In this document: positions 1 to 5,372 of the stretch, piece after piece
How positions within the stretch are numbered: position 1 is the stretch's first letter
How the letters are laid out: each line of letters starts with the position of its first letter
Source: Hyphomonas sp.
GTDB lineage: Bacteria; Pseudomonadota; Alphaproteobacteria; Caulobacterales; Hyphomonadaceae
Assembly (NCBI GenBank): GCA_029287305.1
Contig: JARFRJ010000441.1
Location: 1 to 6,672, forward strand
Length of the DNA stretch: 6,672 bases
Direction: 5' to 3'
Translations under genes and position numbers: made by a program
Notes under the pieces: generated by a model
Seen by the model: the letters and a program-made list of their open reading frames with translations, nothing else
What the model was told of the DNA's origin: nothing
The model's database searches: none

Positions 1-40
1 TCTATAGATCGGAAATTTCATGAAAGTGTCATGATTTTTT

Positions 41-112
41 CAGCTTAAAAGTGACCTAAAAAGCCTCTGATCTATCCATATTCGGCAAGGGAACAGGGTC
101 ACTTTTAAGCTG
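41..112. repeat. Perfect 16-bp inverted repeat spanning the 3' end of the patatin gene
   Basis: The left arm, CAGCTTAAAAGTGACC at 41-56, is exactly the reverse complement of 97-112. The 40-base loop (57-96) holds the last codons of the phospholipase gene. The left arm contains the final base of its TAG stop (56-58), and the right arm lies inside the gene and encodes residues near 582-588 (MQLKSDP). The stem is mixed in composition. A run of six T lies at 35-40, outside the left arm, so the patatin transcript would have six A after the hairpin rather than U; this is not a standard intrinsic terminator in either direction. It could be an mRNA 3' stem-loop, a small palindromic insertion, or a local inverted duplication. 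The repeat itself is certain; its role is not. Confidence 0.85.
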
Positions 113-1858
113 CATGGAAAAAGGACTGGCTTTAATCGCCCGGATCGCCGCTTCATACCCACGCTCGACCGCTTCATCATAGACATCCCAGTCACGCAAT
201 TGAATGGCGTCCATATTCGGGGTGATGCATATATGTGTCAGCTCCCGTTTGGAAAATGTCTCAAGCTTGACCGTTGCCGCTCTCATTAGAAGGGACACGA
301 TAGGGGGGGTGCGATGAAACCCATGTTGAAGCACCCAACGGAAAAAGCCCGGCGGATTGAGAAACTCATCTGCTGGGAAACCTCGGCTTTCACGCGACAC
401 ATCAGACCCGATAATAAAGCCGCGATGCATGCCTTGCATGATGTCGACCGGAAAATTATTCAACACCGCGCCATCTACAAGGACATCCTCATCCTCTATG
501 ACAGGGGGTAAAATACCGGGCAAAGATATCGAGGCGCGCAACGCATCCCGTACATAGCCGCTGCGATGTATAAAAACCTCTGAATCGGTCAGATTGCTTG
601 AAACGCAAAAAAACGGAACCTTTAAATTCCCAATCATGGCATCGCCAAAATGTTCCTTTAATCGTTTTTGCACGCGATGTCCGCGCACCATGCTGACAAC
701 AGGCAGAACATAATCGCCAAGCGGATTGCTTTTGACGAAACTCTTGCGGATACGCCAGTCAATTTCGTCATCACTCCACCCCATCGCCACACAGGCGGCA
801 ATCATGGCCCCCATACTCGTGCCGCCGACAAAATCAATCGGCACATTCATCTCACGCATCGCCTTGACGACCCCAATATGAGCATAAGCGCGCGCACCGC
901 CGCCAGACAGGACAAGCCCGACGGACCGCCCACTGATGATGCGGGCCATGCGCTGACAATCTGCCTGACTGTGCATTGACCAATGAAAAATGCGCGTTGC
1001 GCTGGCCGCCGAGCGCCATTTATGCGGGGGCGTCACCAGTTTCTCGCGCTCATAATGCAAAATAATCACATCGACGAGCTTGAACTGATAGGCAGGCGAG
1101 TCCGATTGCAACATAATCGGATCGGAGGGCACCGCATTGGCTCGCCCGAACACCCAGATACGATCCGCCTGACGAACGGCCAGCTTATACCAATTATCGG
1201 CGCTGAGCCGGGTTGTCAGTATGATGATATTATAGGTGCGTTCCAGCTCATCGAAGAACGCGACGGGCTTGTTTCCCCCTGTGTCCTTATTCACCACAAT
1301 CGCAGAGAGACCCATCCGGGCGAGCGCCTCTTTGAGTTGATGCGCCCGATAGGTGATATTCATGGTGGGCGAGGTGGCGACAAAGGTAAAGACTTTCGGT
1401 TCAGCCCGCGCCGAGCGTCGCCCGGCCTGTCGCAGACGTAACAAGATCAGACGGATCAGGCGTTGCAAAATATCCGGGCGACTTTTGACCAGACGATCAA
1501 AGCCCTTTCGGCTGATGCTCAATATCTCAGAATCTCTCAACGCATAGACCGAATTGGAGTGCGGCGCATTCACATGCTCTGGTCTGCCTGAAAAAAGCGC
1601 CATCTCCCCGACCGGTTCGCCTGGTCGAATATGGCCGACAAATTCGAACTTTCCCTTGCGCCCATAGGGACGGAATGTCCCTAAAGAGCCAGACAGAACG
1701 AAATGGATATCTTGCGCGGTTTCACCTTGCAAAAATAGCGGCGAGCCTGCTTTCAGCGAAAACCATTTCGCCTCACGCCCAACCGTGCGTAATATCCGGG
1801 CAGGCACCTCCTTCAGAAAAGGGATGCTTTTAAGAGGTGAGGAGAAATCTATATCCAT
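56..1858 (-). CDS. Patatin-like phospholipase with N-terminal cyclic nucleotide-binding-like domain (NTE family)
   Basis: This 600-residue protein is a predicted serine hydrolase acting on phospholipid or lysophospholipid esters, probably at the inner face of the membrane. Residues about 14-135 form a CRP-like cyclic-nucleotide-binding fold. Residues about 155-305 are the linker region seen in bacterial neuropathy-target-esterase relatives, and 312-480 are the patatin domain. The domain shows the glycine-rich oxyanion loop GGGARAYAHIG (319-329), nucleophile Ser348 in GTSMG, and catalytic Asp462 in DGA, so the Ser-Asp dyad is complete. I see no signal peptide. The sensor domain looks altered: before ALRDSE the phosphate-binding cassette is about six residues longer than usual, and His100 falls where the cyclic-phosphate-binding Arg is expected. 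The ATG start gives a normal family length; the Shine-Dalgarno is weak (AGAG). It is divergent from mccB. Its last 20 residues overlap an inverted repeat and may be a recent extension. Family is secure; substrate is unknown. Confidence 0.93.
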   Translation of the reverse strand: MDIDFSSPLKSIPFLKEVPARILRTVGREAKWFSLKAGSPLFLQGETAQDIHFVLSGSLGTFRPYGRKGKFEFVGHIRPGEPVGEMALFSGRPEHVNAPHSNSVYALRDSEILSISRKGFDRLVKSRPDILQRLIRLILLRLRQAGRRSARAEPKVFTFVATSPTMNITYRAHQLKEALARMGLSAIVVNKDTGGNKPVAFFDELERTYNIIILTTRLSADNWYKLAVRQADRIWVFGRANAVPSDPIMLQSDSPAYQFKLVDVIILHYEREKLVTPPHKWRSAASATRIFHWSMHSQADCQRMARIISGRSVGLVLSGGGARAYAHIGVVKAMREMNVPIDFVGGTSMGAMIAACVAMGWSDDEIDWRIRKSFVKSNPLGDYVLPVVSMVRGHRVQKRLKEHFGDAMIGNLKVPFFCVSSNLTDSEVFIHRSGYVRDALRASISLPGILPPVIEDEDVLVDGAVLNNFPVDIMQGMHRGFIIGSDVSRESRGFPADEFLNPPGFFRWVLQHGFHRTPPIVSLLMRAATVKLETFSKRELTHICITPNMDAIQLRDWDVYDEAVERGYEAAIRAIKASPFSMQLKSDPVPLPNMDRSEAF

Positions 1859-2088
1859 GATCTCTGTTCTATATCAGCCCGTCGCCTTATGATATTCCAA
1901 TTGTCAGACAGGCATTGTATAGCCTAACAAAACTTTATCGAAACAAATAATAAAACGGGCCGACACCCCTGCAAAATTCAAACTGAATATGAAAATTAAT
2001 ATAAATGGACATGAAGCTTAATATAAAAGCGTTTATATTATACAGTTTTGCACAATCGGTCAGGCCAGCCCTCGGGAAGAGATAATTT
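1859..2088. promoter_or_regulatory. Divergent AT-rich spacer between the patatin gene and mccB
   Basis: This 230-bp stretch should carry promoters for both flanking genes and contains no gene of its own that I can support. On the minus strand a weak -10-like TATACA lies within 1915-1925, but no good -35 box goes with it. On the plus strand TATATT (2034-2039) and TGGACA (2006-2011) resemble promoter boxes but are spaced 22 bases apart, too far for a standard promoter. The last part, with GGGAAGAG at 2074-2081 seven bases before the ATG, is an acceptable ribosome binding site for mccB. Assignment as regulatory rests mainly on the gene arrangement and base composition. Confidence 0.5.
1996..2040. 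promoter_or_regulatory. Candidate operator: repeated TTAATATAAA boxes upstream of mccB
   Basis: The ten bases TTAATATAAA occur at 1996-2005 and again at 2018-2027, starting exactly 22 bases apart, or about two helical turns. The second copy pairs with an inverted copy: TAATATAAA at 2019-2027 and TTTATATTA at 2032-2040 form perfect 9-bp arms around a 4-base spacer (AGCG). Evenly phased direct plus inverted boxes upstream of a catabolic gene suggest binding by a dimeric repressor or activator. I do not recognise the motif as a known site of LiuR, FadR or PsrA, and AT-rich DNA makes such matches easier by chance. The site ends 48 bases before the mccB ATG. Confidence 0.4.
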
Positions 2089-3696
2089 ATGCCGCAACTT
2101 AAATCGACACTCGATGTGACGAGCGAAAAGTTTGCCGCCAATTTCAAGGTCATGCAGCGCCATATCCAGGCTTTGCAGGAGGCGACCCTGAAAGCCGCAC
2201 GCGGCGGCTCTGAACGCGCCCGGCAGCGTCATACCGACCGGGGCAAGCTCTTGCCGCGCGAGCGGGTCGAGCGCCTGATCGATCCAGGCACGCCGTTTCT
2301 GGAACTCAGCGCTCTGGCCGCCAATGGCATGTATCAGGATGAAGCCCCGGGGGCCGGGCTGATTACCGGTGTCGGGCGTGTCGAGGGACGTCTATGCATC
2401 CTTATATGCAATGATGCGACCGTCAAAGGCGGCACATATTATCCAATGACGGTCAAAAAGCATTTGCGGGCACAGGAGATTGCCCTGCAAAATCACTTGC
2501 CCTGTCTCTATCTGGTGGATTCAGGGGGGGCTAATCTGCCCCATCAGGCAGATATCTTCCCGGACCGGGATCATTTTGGTCGTATTTTTTATAATCAAGC
2601 CAATATGAGCGCGCGGAAAATCCCGCAAATCGCCGCCGTTATGGGCTCCTGCACAGCGGGCGGCGCTTATGTCCCGGCCATGTCGGATGAAACTATTATT
2701 GTACGCAAACAGGGTACAATTTTTCTTGGGGGCCCGCCGCTGGTGAAAGCGGCGACAGGAGAGGTGATCTCAGCTGAAGATTTGGGCGGGGCCGATATCC
2801 ATGCGCGAAAATCCGGCGTGGCCGATCATTATGCCGCCCATGATGATCATGCTTTGGCGATTATGCGCTCTATTGTGCGGACCCTGCCAGAGCAAACAGC
2901 GCATGATTTTTCGCCAAACCCGTCACGTGACCCTGTGTATAAGAGGCAGGAGCTTGATGGCCTCATCCCGGCGGATGCCAAAGAGCCTTATGATGCGCGC
3001 GAAATCATCGCCCGCCTCGTTGATGGATCAGAGTTTCATGAGTTCAAAAAACTCTATGCCGATACAATTGTCTGCGGCTTTGCCAAGCTTTACGGCATGC
3101 CGATTGCGATTCTCGCCAATAATGGCATTCTGTTTTCCGAGAGCGCCCTGAAAGCGGCGCACTTTATAGAATTGGCCGAGCAGCGGCGTATCCCGCTTCT
3201 TTTTCTACAAAACATTACCGGTTTTATGGTCGGCTCCAAATATGAGGCGGGCGGAATTGCCAAGGATGGGGCGAAAATGGTCACCGCTGTGGCCAGTGCC
3301 TCTGTGCCAAAATTGACCGTGATCACGGGTGGCGGCTATGGGGCGGGCAATTATGCCATGTGTGGACGTGCCTATAGTCCACGTTTTCTATTCATGTGGC
3401 CAAATGCCCGTATCTCTGTCATGGGCGGGGCCCAAGCCGCCTCGGTGCTGGCGACGGTCAAGCGCGATGGCGCCGAGCGATCGGGTCAGGCCTGGCCAGA
3501 GGCTGAGGAACAGGCTTTCAGAACCGAAATTCATGAGAAATATGAGCGCGAAGGCAGCCCCTATCATTCCACGGCGCGCCTCTGGGATGATGGCATTATC
3601 GCCCCGTCAGATACACGCCGCGTGCTGGGGCTTGCCCTTGCCGCCAGCCTGAATGCCCCGATTGCCCCGACACAGTTTGGTGTCTTTCGGATGTAA
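2089..3696 (+). CDS. mccB: Methylcrotonyl-CoA carboxylase, carboxyltransferase (beta) subunit
   Basis: This 535-residue protein transfers the carboxyl group from carboxybiotin to 3-methylcrotonyl-CoA, giving 3-methylglutaconyl-CoA in leucine and isovalerate breakdown. It works as the beta subunit of a cytoplasmic alpha6-beta6 biotin enzyme. Two crotonase-like halves are present: the N domain at about 30-290 and the C domain at about 295-530. Features typical of MccB include SGGANLPHQ (145-153), the run around [16 protein letters not shown] (186-201), [12 protein letters not shown] (214-225), QNITGFMVG (374-382), [14 protein letters not shown] (414-427) and [10 protein letters not shown] (442-451). 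The length is that of full-size MccB, with no break. The ATG is preceded by GGGAAGAG. No biotin-carboxylase subunit, isovaleryl-CoA dehydrogenase or hydratase gene lies beside it, which is unusual for this gene. Geranyl-CoA carboxylase or another acyl-CoA carboxyltransferase is the main alternative, but the ITGFMVG motif favours MCC. Confidence 0.93.
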   Translation: MPQLKSTLDVTSEKFAANFKVMQRHIQALQEATLKAARGGSERARQRHTDRGKLLPRERVERLIDPGTPFLELSALAANGMYQDEAPGAGLITGVGRVEGRLCILICNDATVKGGTYYPMTVKKHLRAQEIALQNHLPCLYLVDSGGANLPHQADIFPDRDHFGRIFYNQANMSARKIPQIAAVMGSCTAGGAYVPAMSDETIIVRKQGTIFLGGPPLVKAATGEVISAEDLGGADIHARKSGVADHYAAHDDHALAIMRSIVRTLPEQTAHDFSPNPSRDPVYKRQELDGLIPADAKEPYDAREIIARLVDGSEFHEFKKLYADTIVCGFAKLYGMPIAILANNGILFSESALKAAHFIELAEQRRIPLLFLQNITGFMVGSKYEAGGIAKDGAKMVTAVASASVPKLTVITGGGYGAGNYAMCGRAYSPRFLFMWPNARISVMGGAQAASVLATVKRDGAERSGQAWPEAEEQAFRTEIHEKYEREGSPYHSTARLWDDGIIAPSDTRRVLGLALAASLNAPIAPTQFGVFRM

Positions 3697-3702
3697 TTTC
3701 TT

Positions 3703-3755
3703 GAAAGGCGCATATTTACTAGAGCTTGTAAGCCCATAAAGCCCTGCGCCCTTTC
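3703..3755. terminator. Imperfect hairpin between convergent genes, possible transcription end
   Basis: GAAAGGCGCA at 3703-3712 pairs with TGCGCCCTTTC at 3745-3755, giving ten base pairs with one bulged C and a 32-base loop. It starts seven bases after the mccB stop codon and lies before the end of the convergent minus-strand gene, which is where a shared terminator would sit. No T run follows the stem on either strand, so it is not a convincing intrinsic terminator. The rest of the spacer up to 3798 is AT-rich and has nothing else I can name. Confidence 0.3.
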
Positions 3756-3798
3756 ACATCCTGCCAACCGATTTTAAAAATTTTGATACCGATATGTT

Positions 3799-4407
3799 TT
3801 AAAGAGCGTCGATATCTTGAGCGGCCTTCTGATCTTCAATTGCAGCCATTGCAATTGTAAATTTGGGGCCTTCATATGCTAAAGTAATATATCCCTCACC
3901 ACGCCCTAAACCTTCTAAACGAAGACCAATATCGCCCCCATAATCTGTCGTGAAATAAGATGAATAAGTACCACATCCGCTATAGTCGAGGCATTCATAA
4001 AATTCATCCCTCTCATTATATAATGCGCGCCCTACCCATTCATATTTCTCTGGCTCTCCATACTTCTTTGTCAAAATGCCTTGCAGTTTGAGATAAGTAT
4101 TTTTGCCTTCGGTGCCATATAAATCATCAGATATGGTCTCAGAGGTCATGAAGACTTTTTGAAGGTTCTGATCAGGGAAAAAGTATAGGCTATATGTTTC
4201 CGCTGTGGATAAATTTTTGGGCACTGAACTCGTTTTGCAGGATATAACGACGTCATAAACCATTATTTCATCCTCGCAAACGACGCCCATGGCTTTGACT
4301 TCATCAAGCGTTAATCCCCATTCTAAGTCAAAAGGAGCCTCATCAGCAAAGGCATTCGCACTAAGAATGAACATTGAAACGAAGATAAGAATAAATTGCT
4401 TAAACAT
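3799..4407 (-). CDS. Secreted protein of unknown function with four cysteines
   Basis: I do not recognise a named family with certainty. The 202-residue product begins with a classic Sec signal peptide: a Lys near the start, a hydrophobic core at about 4-16, and a likely cleavage after ANAFA (residue 21) before DEAPF. The mature part opens with WGLTLDEVKAMGV, the kind of N-terminus seen in periplasmic proteins that begin FDLxWGmt. It then shows YGTEGKNTY (97-105), KKYGEPEKYEW (114-124), a DEFYECLDYSGCG segment (134-146) and GLGRGEGYITLAYE (166-179). Cys44, Cys57, Cys139 and Cys145 are the only cysteines after the signal peptide and could make two disulfides. No lipobox or catalytic motif is visible. 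The start is ATG at 4407, because AGGTGG sits upstream of it; a GTG at 4422 would lie inside that site. The gene is clearly more AT-rich than its neighbours, which suggests transfer or weak codon selection. Confidence 0.8.
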   Translation of the reverse strand: MFKQFILIFVSMFILSANAFADEAPFDLEWGLTLDEVKAMGVVCEDEIMVYDVVISCKTSSVPKNLSTAETYSLYFFPDQNLQKVFMTSETISDDLYGTEGKNTYLKLQGILTKKYGEPEKYEWVGRALYNERDEFYECLDYSGCGTYSSYFTTDYGGDIGLRLEGLGRGEGYITLAYEGPKFTIAMAAIEDQKAAQDIDAL

Positions 4408-4418
4408 TTGAAAACGAC

Positions 4419-4424
4419 CCACCT
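4419..4424 (-). promoter_or_regulatory. Ribosome binding site that decides the start of the secreted protein
   Basis: On the minus strand this reads AGGTGG, close to the AGGAGG consensus, and ends 11 bases before the ATG at 4407. The spacing is a little long. An in-frame GTG at 4422 overlaps the motif and has no comparable site before it, and starting there would add five polar residues ahead of the signal peptide. I therefore prefer the ATG. Confidence 0.55.
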
Positions 4425-4587
4425 AATTAAGTTAACATACAATTTAAGGTACTTTGCTGCTCAATTCATGACAAGTAATTTTTCATCAAATCGATTTCTT
4501 AGCAAAAGTTGATCAAATTTCTAACAATACATAGCCACACCCTAATTGTAATTCAGAGCTACAGACCAGAAATCTGAGATGTATGAG
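4425..4587. promoter_or_regulatory. AT-rich spacer upstream of the secreted-protein gene
   Basis: This stretch separates the end of the TetR gene from the start of the next minus-strand gene. It probably holds the promoter of the latter. A minus-strand TTGTCA at 4469-4474 followed after 17 bases by TACCTT (4446-4451) is the best pair I can find, but the second box is poor. No strong hairpin with a T run follows the TetR stop codon. There is no coding sequence I can support here. Confidence 0.25.
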
Positions 4588-5166
4588 CTACTTTTCTAAT
4601 CTCATTCCAAGTGCGGGGATGACAACGCGCTGCAAATAGCCACGTAAATCCTCCGTCTTGCGATAGGCGGCCAGAGATAGAAAGAAACGCACCGCTGTTT
4701 CGGCGCGTTCATCGGCATATAAATCATCTGTCAAATCTTCACCCATGACCCGGCTGAGGCCCTTGCGGGCAACCGATATGGCCATTTCAGGGATCACATC
4801 GCGCTGGCTCTGGCCCAAATCAAAGGACATGGGCTGGCGCAAAACCTCAATACGTTCAGACAGGCCCAACAGCCAAATATAGGCTTCAACCAAGCGCTCT
4901 TCCGGAGTGTTAAATTGATCGGCATGAGCGCTCAGCGCTTTCACCAGCAAATTGACCCCTGCATGGATAGCGCCCTGCAATAAATCATCCAAACTCTCAA
5001 AATGCGCATAGACGGTCGGGCGACTAACCCCGCCCTGGGCCGCAATAGTAGAGATATTTGTCCGCCCCGGCCCAAGCGTGATCAGGCAAATCATCGCCGC
5101 ATTCAGAATTTGCCGACGCGTATCGGGCGCGGTTTGCAATTTTTCAAAGGCGTCAATAAAGGACAT
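4588..5166 (-). CDS. TetR/AcrR-family transcriptional regulator
   Basis: This 192-residue protein is a predicted dimeric DNA-binding repressor. The N-terminal helices begin near RRQILNAAMICLI (17-29). The helix-turn-helix covers about 35-57, with TNISTIAAQGGVSRPTVYAHFESLDDLL showing the family's A-x-x-x-GVS-x-x-T-x-Y-x-HF pattern. The remainder, about 65-190, is the variable ligand-binding and dimerisation domain, so the inducer cannot be named. I chose the ATG at 5166. The frame stays open to a TTG at 5193, which would add nine residues. Neither start has a good Shine-Dalgarno, so the start is the least certain part. It is divergent from the DAHP synthase gene across a spacer of about 206 bp rich in palindromes, the classic arrangement for a repressor controlling itself and its neighbour. 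A target elsewhere, for example the mccB spacer, is equally possible. Confidence 0.9.
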   Translation of the reverse strand: MSFIDAFEKLQTAPDTRRQILNAAMICLITLGPGRTNISTIAAQGGVSRPTVYAHFESLDDLLQGAIHAGVNLLVKALSAHADQFNTPEERLVEAYIWLLGLSERIEVLRQPMSFDLGQSQRDVIPEMAISVARKGLSRVMGEDLTDDLYADERAETAVRFFLSLAAYRKTEDLRGYLQRVVIPALGMRLEK

Positions 5167-5219
5167 ACATCTAAAATAGGGCAAAACCGGCAATAAAGGA
5201 AGTCAGATTGATTTTAACG

Positions 5220-5273
5220 GGCGCAGATCAGACGAGGCGAGAGCTTTCCCCAAATCAGCCTCGCGCTTGCGCC
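5220..5273. repeat. Nested inverted repeats in the tetR/DAHP synthase spacer
   Basis: Two stems are nested. The outer pair is GGCGCA (5220-5225) with TGCGCC (5268-5273), and the inner pair is CGAGGC (5233-5238) with GCCTCG (5258-5263). The joining stretches are seven and four bases, and the inner loop is 19 bases. TTTAAAT follows the right side. The structure could be a leader hairpin if transcription of the DAHP synthase gene starts upstream, or simply a protein-binding region. I see no leader peptide rich in Trp, Phe or Tyr codons that would point to attenuation. Confidence 0.35.
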
Positions 5274-5296
5274 TTTAAATAACAAAATCGTATACT
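5267..5296 (+). promoter_or_regulatory. Candidate sigma-70-type promoter for the DAHP synthase gene
   Basis: TTGCGC at 5267-5272, preceded by C as in the alphaproteobacterial CTTG core, is followed after 18 bases by TATACT (5291-5296), one base away from TATAAT. Transcription would begin near 5303, giving an untranslated leader of about 70 bases. The -35 box matches consensus at only three of six positions, so this is a tentative call. It overlaps the right side of the nested inverted repeat and the TACTG/CAGTA palindrome. Confidence 0.35.
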
Positions 5297-5324
5297 GGGT
5301 CAGTAGATTTTAAATAGATATTTA
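5293..5324. promoter_or_regulatory. Two short palindromes, possible TetR-type operators
   Basis: TACTG (5293-5297) and CAGTA (5301-5305) are perfect arms around GGT, overlapping the proposed -10 box and start point. Six bases on, TAAATA (5311-5316) and TATTTA (5319-5324) are perfect arms around GA. Regulators of the TetR family commonly bind short palindromes overlapping the promoter they share with a divergent gene, so either is a plausible site for the neighbouring regulator. Short AT-rich palindromes also arise by chance. Confidence 0.3.
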
Positions 5325-5372
5325 TCGCTAAAGCTGTATAACGGGGCCTTCATATAGATTTTGGAGCCTAAT

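Noticed and set aside
18..34. TCATGA repeated at 18-23 and 29-34
   Set aside because: Six-base palindromes 11 bases apart are too short to support an element, and there is no gene context to the left of the window.
303..309. Run of seven G that could cause slippage or phase variation in the patatin gene
   Set aside because: The frame is intact through it, and a similar seven-G run occurs at 2524-2530 within the conserved SGGANL motif of mccB, so it reflects Gly and Pro codons rather than a switch.
983..1441. Plus-strand open frame of 152 codons, and other plus-strand frames within 314-1547
   Set aside because: They lie opposite the clearly real patatin gene, show no recognisable domain and are the expected antisense shadow of GC-rich codon use.
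2038..2232. Minus-strand open frames over the mccB start
   Set aside because: They overlap conserved mccB coding sequence and the divergent promoter region and show no domain or ribosome binding site.
3703..3755. Calling the hairpin after mccB a firm rho-independent terminator
   Set aside because: The stem has a bulge, the loop is 32 bases and no T run follows on either strand; it is kept only as a low-confidence feature.
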